Source: Lethocerus indicus (Eukaryota > Arthropoda > Insecta > Hemiptera > Belostomatidae). From it: a stretch of 64,000 nt of DNA. Made by a program: the position numbers and the translations under genes. Shown here one piece after another: positions 12,682-28,580 of the stretch. The notes under the pieces are model-generated. The model was not told the origin of the DNA. It made no database searches and was given only the letters and a program-made list of their open reading frames with translations. Position 1 is the stretch's first letter; every line of letters begins with the position of its first letter. Location of the stretch: contig JACDQD010000007.1 of the NCBI GenBank assembly GCA_019843655.1, forward strand, positions 25,686,365 to 25,750,364, written 5' to 3'.

Positions 12682-12732
12682 TTTCTATCTAAATAATTGG
12701 TTGGTTTTTTTACTGGTGGTAATTCGCCTCCT

Positions 12733-15700
12733 CTATTCAAGCCTGTTGGGCTTGATTGAATGCCTGTGCTTCATCGGGTGGTGGTTGTGCTTCCTGTTGG
12801 GCTTCTTGGGGCTTTGTTCCGAAGCGGAGGCGTAGTGAAGACTCTGTCCCGGATCTTCGCAGTTGGCCTGTCCCATAGGGAACATGTAGTCCAGGGCTAC
12901 GTCGTACCTGCAATCCGGAAACAATCATAATACACTGTCTCTTACTAATGGTCATAGGATTATAGGGACAGTTTAGGAACGAAGTGAACGAGCATCGACA
13001 TTTATTGGTGTATATTAAAATTCTGGTGGTGCTGAAAACACCACAGAACGAGCCCTCAATGAAGAAAAGCAAATCGGTTCAGAATTTAAGGGTAATGAAA
13101 CTGTCACAAATGCCACCAAGAATGCACTATGTGAGGAAATTGAGTATGTTGCACCGATTCAAAAGAAAGAAAGGTCCAAGCTCCTTTATATCAAAAGATG
13201 CGGGATTCTATCGGGTTTACGAATTTACAAACCGTTTTCGTATCCCTTGAGAAGTCGAAAAAACACTGATTCTTTTTGCAATCATAAATTGAAGGAAATG
13301 TCTTTCGGCATTGTTGGCTCAGCACCATTTGTTGAAAATCGATCCTCTCGACGGGTTTACTAATAGGCAATAAACAATTTTGAATGGGAAATTGCAAAAA
13401 AATGTATTTCTTTTGTAGAACGAGGAAGGTGGGAGCTTTTCGGTTCACTGTGGGACTTATTATTGATTTGTATAAACTTTCGATCTGAAATTTTTAGAAA
13501 CAGGTATTCTCCGAGCTCTACCCTTAGGGTGAGGTAACCCTCTTACAACCTCCTCCCGGATCACATATGACAATGGCCACGCGTCAGCCTCATAATTCAA
13601 AGTAATGCATATTTTACTATAAATATATATGTGAGAGAATAAACTAAGAAACGTTACCTGGGCAACTTGTCCCTGAGGAAGGCTATGACGTTCGGCGGAA
13701 GGGTCGTTGTCCTGCTCATCAGGAGACTCGAAAGGTACCTGGGGGACTTTGATTTCTCCGCACAGTGGAGCAGCAGGCACCACTGGGTGTAGTCCGAATC
13801 AAGCACGTGGGTATTGTAGATGCCTTCGTCTGAAACAGAAAATACAATATTTTTACGTAAGATAAAATAATTCGCCTTGTTTTTTTTCTAAACTAAAACT
13901 AACTGCTTGAAGTGTTCAGATTCTTATGTTTTCGTGAATCCCGGGGTTGTAATTTCGTCGGTTTTACTCAAACCTTGCGATATTAGTTGTGTCAAAGTGT
14001 TCTTTAATTAAAAGGTGAGCATGGATTGTAAAATTTGATTAATTTTTTGTTAAACTCTGTGAAACTGTGTTTAAGCTATTTTTTAATATGTCACTGACTG
14101 GCTTCCGGTAAGATCGCGAGATGTGGGAACAATTCTTACTGTTTCCGCCAACTTGAGTGGATCAACTCTGGGTATACACCTGGAGGTGGGGTGTCTTTAA
14201 TGCTGTCGGAATTAAAACTTGTTTGGCCCCGTATTATAGGGAACCAGCCTCTACCAATGTTGTACCCTACAGAACCCCTGATGATGGAACCAGTAAGAGT
14301 TTCGAAACGTCGGAAGCAGAGACCATTCAGGTAGTAGCAGAGGAAAAATCCCCCGGTACAGCTGGGAGTCAACCCCTGCCCCAACCGATATTCTTCCTGC
14401 AACATCACCCGGTCTTACCGGAAGCCGGTCAGTGACAGTTCAATTTCCGGTCGCGGAAACCTCGGCCAATCTATTTTTTAATATATTTTTTAAAAATGTT
14501 ACATGAATCCTCGGCGTGTACCCAGTGGGCCGGCTTGGACGGGTCGGGTATCTGCCACGTGATGTTCCCGAAGAGTACCTCGTTGTTGGGATCGTCGGCG
14601 AACGTGAAAGTGAAATTCATCTGAATCTCCAGACCCTCCTGGGGCATCGAGAGCACGGCCCGCATACACCTGCACAGTCATACACAAAACGTCTTCAGAA
14701 CAACCCCCACCGTCAAGTGCTAAACGATGCTTTCTTCACGGACCGAAATTACGGAGGTAAGCAAAGCAAACAATTTTGGGGGACCCAAAAAATTTATTTT
14801 TTTTCGCCACCTATTCTAGCCTTTTTACGTCTTCGTTTAATAAGTAGGATATTCTAAGTAATCATCAGTAAATGTAGTTTTTGTTAAGTATTAGCGCGTG
14901 GAATTTTAGAAACCGAAAATTTGGGCAAAAATTCCGCTTTGTTCAAATTTTTTTAGCGTTAAAAATAGCCTCGAAAGTACGGTTGCGTAGAATGGATAGA
15001 TACGCGGGTTTCTTCTATAGCATCTGAGTGTATGCTATAAGGGAAACGCATAGAAGAATGTAGATTAAGATGTCGGGAAGATCTGGCGGATGTAACATCA
15101 AGGGACGCCAGTACAACAATATTGCCGAGACCGTATTATCGGCCTCGATAAATAGAAGATAAATAAAATTTATTTACAATATTTTCTAATTAAATAAATC
15201 GCACATAATCGGTAAATAGTTCGAGACAACATACCTGTAGGCTATGACTTCTTCGGATGTGGCGTAGTACTGGACGACGTACCATTTTCCCAGCAACTGC
15301 GACAGAATAACAGCGGTTCGAATTTCAGTTCGGGCATTGCCAAACAAAATGTTCACGCTTTAACATAATCATAAGGGACGTGGAACAGTCTTTTCAATCA
15401 ATTTCAGACTTCGGTATGGTGTATGAGAATTATTATTTAAACAAAATCGAAGTTTCGACGTGATTTCGTGATCATCTGGCTCCATTCGATGATTTGGATT
15501 CACAGCAACAGGAAGGATTGGAATATGAATTTACAAATAATATCAGTCCGAGTGCTAAATACGAAATGATATTTCTAAACTATAATCTATAAGTTCTAAA
15601 TAGGAGTTTGGGTAAAATACTACTATTATACAGTTCGACAGTTGTTAAGCTCTTCAATGTCATGCCCTACTTTTCTTCTAAAAAGTTCTCAGAACTAACT

Positions 15701-16250
15701 GTCTAGCGCGTGAAGAACTAAAAATCTCGATTAAAAACAAAAGCAGTTGTTCCGAACAATCACATTATTCATTTTAAGAATTAATTAAAAATTACAATTA
15801 AAAAAATTTACTAATGAATGAGTTAATCTAATTTTACTACTACAGCACTATGACAGTCAGTAAGCTGTAACTTATTTACGTATTTTTTTTGGCCAATTGA
15901 GATGATATAGCCAATAATTATGAGATTGGACAGAGAAAATTTCGTTTTACACGTTTCTGTGAAATGCAGGAAAAAAAAATCCTATCATATCTTGGGGGCA
16001 AACCGAGACCGGAACAGCAAGGGTTCGACCTCGGCGAAACCGGAAAGCGGCCATCGATAATTGCGCTGTCAATTTTCACTTATACGATGTAATATGTGGT
16101 AGTATAAAATCTCGTACACACCTGGTGGAGGTCATAGTTCCTGATGTACTTGACTTTGGGGCATTTGGTCTTGTCGACACGCTTCTTGTAGGCGCCGGTT
16201 AGAGCGAAATTAAGTATCAGCGCCAACAGTACCAACTTGGCGGACATCAT
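12733..16250 (-). CDS. Secreted lipocalin, apolipoprotein D-like
   Basis: Five coding exons: 16,122-16,250, 15,235-15,296, 14,503-14,669, 13,658-13,829 and 12,733-12,907. All joins are GT-AG and in phase, giving 234 residues. Residues 1-20 form a hydrophobic signal peptide (MMSAKLVLLALILNFALTGA). The lipocalin motif 1 follows as LLGKWYVVQYYATSEE (44-59, GxW at 46-48). Motif 2 is VLDSDYTQWC (128-137), and the segment ending VIAFLRDK matches the usual C-terminal helix. Cysteines at 30, 65, 137 and 142 and one near the end fit the two-disulphide pattern of ApoD-like proteins. NFT and NIT are possible N-glycosylation sites. Proteins of this family bind small hydrophobic ligands extracellularly; the ligand here is unknown. 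After the fold there is a basic, His-rich tail (KHNHHPMKHRH), which is unusual. The start was chosen because the signal peptide follows directly. Confidence 0.85.
14091..14435 (+). mobile_element. TIR repeat family 2, near-complete copy
   Basis: The ends are 23-bp inverted repeats with one mismatch: 14,091-14,113 contains CTGGCTTCCGGTAAGA and 14,413-14,435 contains its inverse. The interior is non-coding and includes the hammerhead-like segment at 14,276-14,313. It lies in lipocalin intron 3. TIRs and small size suggest a non-autonomous DNA transposon, but the hammerhead-like core is more typical of Penelope-like retroelements and retrozymes, so the class is open. Confidence 0.7.
14276..14313 (+). 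ncRNA. Hammerhead-ribozyme-like motif (family 2)
   Basis: CTGATGA (14,278-14,284) is followed by a 5-bp stem GGAAC / GTTTC (14,286-14,290 with 14,299-14,303, one G-T pair). GAA, then AC/GT as a two-base helix III, and C at 14,311 occupying the cleavage position complete the core. CC/GG flank the core as a short helix I. The order and core bases match the minimal hammerhead described in Penelope-like elements. Activity is not shown, and the very short helices III and I would probably need dimerisation. Confidence 0.4.
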
Positions 16251-16741
16251 CTTTATCTATACTGAACTGTCCTTCCGCTACTCACTTCTTCTTCTTCTTC
16301 TTCTTCTTATTTCGTCCTCTTCCACGAAGACGGCACCGAGGGCGGAAAGGGGGAAGCGGGGCTTCGATAACTCGGCCGAGGCGCTTGTACAGCAAAGAGA
16401 CGCGATTAGCTACTACCGATCTTAAGTATAATTTTTGTTGTTATTTTTCCTCCCTAATATCCCCCTCCCTCCTACCGCCCGCCCCGCGCTTCTCCCACAT
16501 CGCGTTTTTATCTCGGCAGGAAAAAGGAAACAGATTAGGGACTCCGGAGTTCTCTGGACGACGAGAATAGATATACGCCGGGTTGGCACCGTTTCGTTTT
16601 CGGCCCCGAATCCTAGACACCGTCTAGGCATTTGAGAACTAGGACTTCATTACGGTCATCCCGTCTTGGGGCACTGGGGACTTTACTCACGGGTACTGCC
16701 CGGCGAATGGTTCTCATATAAATTTTTCTAGTTTAGAATAC
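16251..16741. other. Presumed lipocalin upstream region with CTT repeats
   Basis: Upstream of the lipocalin ATG lie a CTT trinucleotide run (about 16,286-16,309) and a more GC-rich stretch to about 16,620. I see no further coding exon. The 5' UTR and promoter are probably here, but no TATA box stands out. Confidence 0.35.
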
Positions 16742-17063
16742 CTTAGGGGTTGGAATACCTTAGATTTCGTGTGTGTCTGTCTCCTCTCGCTGGTTTGGTC
16801 TTTTGCCAGACCGGTTTCGGCCGCTCGCCATCTTCAGTAGCGGTGTTGTTCACTTTGGCACTTTGTATGTCTTTTGGGCATCCTCACTGTACTGTCACTG
16901 TCACTTGTACTGTGGTGGTGAATATATATTTGTCTTGCTATTGTGTTTTTCGGGATGTTGTTTGTCTTCTTTGGGTTGGGAGGCGGAGATGGCGAGCAGC
17001 CGAAACCGGTCTACCGAAGGACCAGACCAGCGAGAGGAGAGAGAAACACACGAAATCTACGGT
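16742..17063. mobile_element. Foldback MITE family 1, long copy
   Basis: Left arm: GGGGTTGGAATACC, TGTCTGTCTCCTCTCGCTGG, GACCGGTTTCGGCCGCTCGCC, CATCTTCAGTAGCGG. The interior has CACTGTCACTTGTACTGTGG and the right arm is the inverse, ending CACACGAAATCTACGGTA. The outermost terminal bases are missing. Family 2 starts only 20 bases downstream. Confidence 0.8.
16805..16841 (-). ncRNA. Hammerhead-ribozyme-like motif (family 1, left arm)
   Basis: On the minus strand: GCTA, CTGAAGA (core, variable seventh position A), stem GGC-GAGCG-GCC, GAA, ACC/GGT, C, TGGC. GCTA pairs with TGGC as helix I, with one G-T pair. All invariant hammerhead core positions I can name are present. Because the element is palindromic, this left-arm copy is on the minus strand. 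Confidence 0.4.
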
Positions 17064-17082
17064 ATAAATTTTTCGTTAAATA

Positions 17083-17391
17083 ACTTCCGGTAGGATTGTG
17101 TAATACTCTTCCGGGATTTTTCCTGTGTTGGGGAAACGACCCGAGCGGGCTCCATTGAAAGGAAATTTCCCCTTTCCTACTGGTTCCGTATTACGGGGAA
17201 CCGTCCTAGTCGCACCCTGATGATGGAATCTGTAAGAGTTCCGAAACGTCGGAGGTGGACGACCTTCCCCAGAAGGAAAAGGCAAAAACCTTTCCGATGG
17301 AGCCCGCTCGGGTGGTTTCCAAACTCAGGTAAAATCCGGGAACAGCTTGGGCCAACCCCCTGGGGGGGAAACGGCGATCCTACCGGAAACT
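17083..17391 (+). mobile_element. TIR repeat family 2, second copy
   Basis: Ends are ACTTCCGGTAGGATTG on the left and CGATCCTACCGGAAACT on the right, inverse to each other with few mismatches. The interior shares GGGGAACCG, CTGATGATGGAA and CGAAACGTCGGA with the copy at 14,091. Confidence 0.65.
17215..17252 (+). ncRNA. Hammerhead-ribozyme-like motif (family 2, second copy)
   Basis: CTGATGA (17,217-17,223), then stem GGAAT / GTTCC (17,225-17,229 with 17,238-17,242), GAA, AC/GT and C. Compared with the copy at 14,276, the stem differs at one position on each side, yet all five pairs are kept with one G-T pair in each copy. That is weak but real covariation. Confidence 0.4.
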
Positions 17392-17404
17392 AGTTAGATA
17401 TAAT

Positions 17405-18117
17405 TCACGTTCTCGTATATATTCGTTTTAATTTAATTTTAAAATTATCCACGACGAAGATTAGCGGCGAGAAACAAGAACGGGATCCTCTTCCAGCGTC
17501 GGTAGGACTTTGGCCATTTATCAGGTTTAGAGGTGACGAGAATTCATAAATTCGCGGTAGTTCACAAACTGTTCGTCCTGAAGATTTATTTTTGTTGGCC
17601 AATCAATGTCATGGAAACTACGAAAATTCATATTCCGGTGATGTTTATGGAGAAACTTGCCAGAAGGAAAACCCCATAATACACAAGTTGTGGGATAACC
17701 GCGACATGAGGCTATCACACTACCCCCACGGATTTTATATATATAAATACACTTTGGCCGAATAAAACCATCCAAGAATGAATAATATTTGCGCTTACCT
17801 CGAGCAAATCCGTTCACTGTTCAACGCCGTAACGCTGTCTGCGTTAAGTTAGCCCGAGATCAGATTAAATAATCGGTACAAATATAGCATATCTCGGTCC
17901 GTTACGCTGCGTCCCATATCTCTCTCTATATCTCGGTACCGGATACGCTGCTCAGATAGCCCAACTTGGCGGAGAAACACGCGAAACATTGACTTCGATT
18001 TATTTGCCGCCCTCGAGATATACGGGCGTATAAGATAGGAGGGGCTCGAGGGTACAGTGTTTGTGTTAACATTTTGTTCCATTACGATAGCGCATCTGTA
18101 CTAGAGTTTTCTCGCTA
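17405..18117. other. Intergenic stretch with unrecognised minus-strand frames
   Basis: Minus-strand frames at 17,527-17,817 (96 residues) and 17,849-18,082 (77 residues) are open and not low-complexity. I cannot join them to other exons or assign a family. They may be remnants of a transposon or unsupported open frames. Confidence 0.3.
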
Positions 18118-18200
18118 ATTCGGTTCTCGCCGGACTTGTTTCGGCCGCTCGCCATCTTCAGTAGCACTCTGTGAGTCACTCATATTGGTTACACCCCACT
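18118..18200. mobile_element. Foldback MITE family 1, small fragment
   Basis: Contains TTTCGGCCGCTCGCCATC followed by TTCAGTAGC, then diverges. Only the inner part of the left arm remains. Confidence 0.6.
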
Positions 18201-18763
18201 TTTCACTGTCCAGTAGAAGGAGACAGCCCAAATTATTCTGATAAATCGGCGAGAGAAGACGTCTTTTAACATTTTTTTTTGGTCGGCAGACGAGATAACT
18301 AATACAGTTTAGTTCTCTCGTCTGGGTCTCTCGTCGGGCGACGGTTCTTGAAAAAGTTTACGACTTTTTAACTATTTATCAATACTTTTTTTTATTTAGT
18401 TTGTACATACAATTACAATAAGGCCACCGTGGAATAAACACGCGAAATTCGATATAAAATTTGCTTATACCAGATGCCAATTGCAACATGTAAGTTCAAC
18501 AAGAGTATATTACAATATGAGAACAACGTACAGGATATGAATAAAATTCTTAAATATACAATGACCGTTAATAACACTAATAAGTCTGAAGTTGAAGCGA
18601 AACCACCGCGGACGTTATTCCAAACCGTCGCTTACCCTCTGACGAGTACCTAACGAGCATCCTGTTCGCACTGATCATGATGTACACTATCCTGTAGGTG
18701 TACACTTATAAGAGCTATTCTACGTGTGTATGCGTGGTATTTTTTCTAGTGGTACACTTTCTT

Positions 18764-18769
18764 TTTATT
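18764..18769 (-). promoter_or_regulatory. Polyadenylation signal AATAAA (protease gene)
   Basis: AATAAA on the minus strand lies about 75 bases past the protease stop codon at 18,845-18,847. Confidence 0.45.
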
Positions 18770-18844
18770 AACATAAATAAATACTTTCCCCAATGGACAC
18801 TATATATTTTAGATTGTCTGTATATTGCGTCGAGTGGTCCGTTA

Positions 18845-24978
<6,134 letters not shown>

Positions 24979-25184
24979 GCCGGAGTCAACCGCTGAGGAA
25001 CCGCTAGAAGAAGGAGTTGGTTGGTTGGCGCTGGAATGTCGGCCGGAGCTGGAAAGCGAATACTGAAAAAGGCCTCCTGTGGACGTCGACTGGCGGCGAC
25101 ACGGCTATTAGAGTTATCGCGACGGGGGACATTTTCTGAGAGATATTTCGCGCCATTGGCCTTGGTACGAGATATTGACCGGAG

Positions 25185-25350
25185 GAGGTGCAAAAAAAGA
25201 ACAACAGCGATAGTGGCCAACCGGGAAAATCGACAGTTTTTTAATCATTCTCTAGGAAACTATGAGTCTTAACGTACCTGTTTTGTGGTCCGCCAGGGGT
25301 TGGAATACCGCTCGCCGTCTTCAGTAGCGGTGTTATACTCACTTTGGATG
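25185..25350. mobile_element. Duplicated segment plus truncated family 1 MITE
   Basis: 25,185-25,270 matches 21,780-21,845 (GGTGCAAAAAAAGAACAACA). It runs into TACCTGTTTTGTGGTCCGCC and GGTTGGAATACCGCTCGCC, a family 1 left arm with an internal deletion, ending near TTCAGTAGCGGTG. It lies just upstream of the protease start codon. Confidence 0.65.
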
Positions 25351-25794
25351 CAGGAGGATGCGGCATCCTGTTGCACAGTAGAAGTGAGAGTGACGCTGCA
25401 GTGGCGATGCCAAAACACTGTTGCGAGAGGAAACAGAAACGCCAGAATTTTAAGCCAATAGAGATAGTGACTGCAATACTTACATTCAACATTTTTTTAT
25501 AACCTTTTTTATTTTGTACAATCGACAAAATATAATTTATGTTATAGGTACAAGTGCTGACTTTTTTTCACATGTATTTCGTGATAAAAGGAACCGCCCA
25601 AAGATGGCACTTTTCGCACAAGAACAATTATAGTCCGAGGGCTAAGAAGATCTCTAGGCCAGTACATTCGAGAAGAGAGAATTATTGAACAACAAATCTG
25701 TCCCTGAAGGAAAATTTTATTGTTGTTCTTCGGTAAAATGATATTGAAGGGTTTAATTTACATAGTTAAATATGACTATGAGCTATCCAAATAT

Positions 25795-25833
<39 letters not shown>

Positions 25834-26269
25834 GCTAGCTACAAATTTCCTATTTCGTACCTAGATTTGATAAACCTGACCTATTGGTTTGTATAAAATG
25901 GTTGCTGTTAATTTTTGTTATTTCATCATATTTGCAACAAACCTTATGTTTATATGTTATTATATAATATAATTTCGCTATTTAATTGTGTAATTTTATT
26001 CCATTGTTAATTTACTTCATTGCACAATATTATTTCACTGCTTGCTTTACTCAATTGTGCAATTTTATTTCATTGTTTAATTGATTTGAGTGTACGATTC
26101 TATTTCGTTGTTTTATTTAATCAATTGAGCAATTTTTTTTCATTGTTTTATTTACTCAATTATGCAATTTTATTCCACTGTTTCATTTTACTCAATTGTG
26201 TTGTAATTATACAGTATTTTATAGTACTGTTTAATTTCTCAAAGATATATCTAATTTAAATCATTTAAT
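25351..26269. other. AT-rich stretch upstream of the protease, no gene seen
   Basis: Contains a TAG/GTA trinucleotide run and T-rich imperfect repeats built on CAATTGTGCAATTTTATTTC between about 25,980 and 26,200. No coding exon was recognised. Confidence 0.45.
25795..25833. repeat. (GTA)n microsatellite
   Basis: About thirteen uninterrupted GTA/TAG trinucleotides. Confidence 0.9.
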
Positions 26270-27435
26270 ATTAGCTACTAAGGAGAGGAAAATTACAAAG
26301 TAGGAAATTGCACAAACATAATAAACCACAGAAAACTCAAAATAGAATAATAATTTTATTATTGAATAATAATTAATAAATTATGTGTTGTAATGGATGT
26401 GTTTTACAGGTTTATGAGTACGGTAATGATGGAAGACAACTAGTAATATAGAAGCATTTATTTTTATTAATTATTATTGATATTAATATGTTGATTAATA
26501 TGTATTTGGAATGGTATATAACAATAACTTTGGGTAGGTTTTACTTCATAGTATAACAATATTATTAGTTGAAATACATTTTAAAATATTTCATGGCGGT
26601 ACCACATACATGTACCTTTAACATGGAGCAAAATATTATATTTTAACACAGAAATTGTTTATTATTAATAGTAATATGGTGATTAATATTTATTCAGTAT
26701 ATACTGTGAAGTAAAACCTGGCCGAAGCTATTTTTATATCCCATACCAAACATGTATTAATTATTATATTTCTATCAACACTAATTAATAAAAATAAATG
26801 CTTCATTTATTATCTGATGTTTTACATCATTAGCATACAAAACAAATCAAGTACATTTAATTTATTAAGTATTATTCATTAATAAAATTATTATTCTATT
26901 TTGAGTAATCTGTAGTTTATTATATTAGTGCAATTTCCTAATTAGTAATTTTCCTCTTCGTAGTAGCTAATATTAATTGATGTAAACAGATCTATCTTTA
27001 TTAATTACTAGTGTTAAAATATAATATTTTGCTCACTGTTAAAGGTGCATGTATATGGTTCTGCCATAAAATATTTTAAAATGTATTTCAGCCATAATTA
27101 TTGTTATACTAAGAAGTAAAACCTACCCAAAGCTATTTCTACAAACCATAACAAATTATATATTAATCAACATATTACTATCAATAATAATTAATAAAAA
27201 TAAATGCTTCTATATTACTTGCTGTTTTACATCATTACCCTACTCATGAACTTGTAAAGCAAATCTATTACAACATTCATTATTAGTGTTATTATTCTAT
27301 TTTGAGTTTTCTGTAGTTTATTTTGTTTGTGTTTCTATTAAGACAAACCTATCCAAAGAGATTTCTATTTATCATTCTAAATATATATTAATCATCATAT
27401 TACTATCAATAATAATTAATAATTTCGAATAATAT
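26270..27435. repeat. Nested inverted and direct AT-rich repeat blocks
   Basis: Four blocks occur in one orientation at 26,270-26,660, among them GAAAACTCAAAATAGAATA and GGGTAGGTTTTACTTC. They reappear inverted at about 26,780-27,340 (TATTCTATTTTGAGT, GAAGTAAAACCTACCC), and part is repeated again to 27,435. The arrangement suggests repeated foldback or rolling insertion of an AT-rich element. I see no coding capacity. Confidence 0.65.
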
Positions 27436-27673
27436 TAATAATTAAATTACAGGTCGACTGTTTCTGCCAACTGGCAGCGATTTTAACACTGAATATAACT
27501 ACTGAATATAACTGAATATTAATTACTAATAATTATTTTATTGGGGGTAAAAAATCACTAGAATTTTGCATAGGAATATTTCAAAATTTTGTTGAGACAG
27601 TTTTAGTTGGGGAAATTTCTACTGGAGATGGGACAGGAAATGTTTTTGCGAGCGCTGGTAGTTCTAAAAATTA

Positions 27674-28211
27674 CCACCAGAGAGCAGCAGTGCACGGGTA
27701 GGTAGTTACGGCCGCTGGTAGTTCCAAAAATCGCCACCAGAGGGCTGCACTACACGGGTATGAAGATACGGGCGCTAGTAGTTCCAGAAATCGCCACTAG
27801 AGGGCGGCACTGCACGGGTATGAACATACGGGCGCTAGTAGTTCCAGAAATCGCCACCAGAGAGCGGCACTGCACGGGTATGAAGATACGGGCGCTAGTA
27901 GTTCCAGAAATCGCCACCAGAGGGCTGCACTGCACGGGTATGAAGATACGGGCGCTAGTAGTTCCAGAAATCGCCACCAGAGGGCTGCACTGCACGGGAA
28001 ATGTTTTGCGAGCGCTGGTAGTTCCAGAAATCGCCACCAGATGGCAGGACTGCGGCCGCATCATTTCCCGTGCAGTGCAGCCCTCTGGTGGCGATTTCTG
28101 GAACTACTAGCGCCCGTATGTTCATACCCGTGCAGTGCCGCCCTCTGGTGGCGATTTCTGGAACTACTAGCGCCCGTATCTTCATACCCGTGTAGTGCAG
28201 CCCTCTGGTGG
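27674..28211. promoter_or_regulatory. Ten CTCF-like motifs in convergent orientation
   Basis: Seven plus-strand motifs start at 27,674, 27,734, 27,794, 27,854, 27,914, 27,974 and 28,034. Three minus-strand motifs lie at 28,077-28,091, 28,137-28,151 and 28,197-28,211. Variants include CCACTAGAGGGCGGC and CCACCAGATGGCAGG, which fit the CTCF core CCASYAGRKGGCRS, and CCACCAGAGGGCTGC, which misses one position. Binding is not shown. Confidence 0.4.
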
Positions 28212-28286
28212 CGATTTCTGGAACTACCAGCGCTCGCAAATTTCCTGTGCCATCCCCAGTAGAAATTTCCCCAACTAAAACTGTAA

Positions 28287-28490
28287 ATCATTACCAGAGG
28301 AGTTTTTTTTTTTATTTGAATTTAAATTGCCTTCAACGTTTGTAATCAATACCGATATTAAAACTTCAGTTTGTCCATATATTTTTATTCATTAGTATAC
28401 ATTTATATGAGCAATTAGAAATTATTTTTGAACTAAATGGAATTTTGGTTGTTAATATCTTGTTCGTTAATATTTATAATATTTTGTTAA
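28287..28490. mobile_element. Dispersed AT-rich repeat inserted in palindrome arm
   Basis: Shares TTGCCTTCAACGTTTG, ACTTCAGTTTGT(C/G)CATAT, TTTTTATTCATTA and TTAATATCTTGT with 60,650-60,790. The palindrome arm continues on both sides, which marks the insertion borders. Terminal structures are not clear. Confidence 0.6.
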
Positions 28491-28580
28491 TTTTTAAAAG
28501 TCTCAACAAAATTTTGAAATATTCATATACAAAATTCTATTGATTTTTTACACCTAATTCAAATAATTATTAGTAATTTA

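Larger units (their letters stand above)
27525..28580. repeat. Large palindrome with 60-bp tandem units in both arms
   Basis: The left arm starts near 27,525 (ACTAATAATTATT) and the right arm ends near 28,580 with its inverse. Seven 60-bp units fill 27,653-28,055, and three inverted units lie at 28,077-28,235. The period is exactly 60. The right arm is interrupted at about 28,287-28,490 by an insertion between AACT and GTCTC, which are adjacent in the left arm. Long inverted repeats with internal tandem units recall Foldback/Galileo-type elements. That class is inferred from structure only. Confidence 0.75.

Noticed and set aside
14136..14435. Two open frames of about 90 residues on opposite strands
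   Set aside because: Both lie entirely within the TIR repeat family 2 copy and have no protein-like features.
27653..28235. CRISPR-like array of regular repeats
   Set aside because: The whole 60-bp unit is conserved, with no unique spacers, and the context is clearly eukaryotic.
27750..28291. Repetitive open frames with units such as RALVVPEIATRG
   Set aside because: They are translations of the 60-bp satellite. The period divides by three, so frames stay open by chance on both strands.
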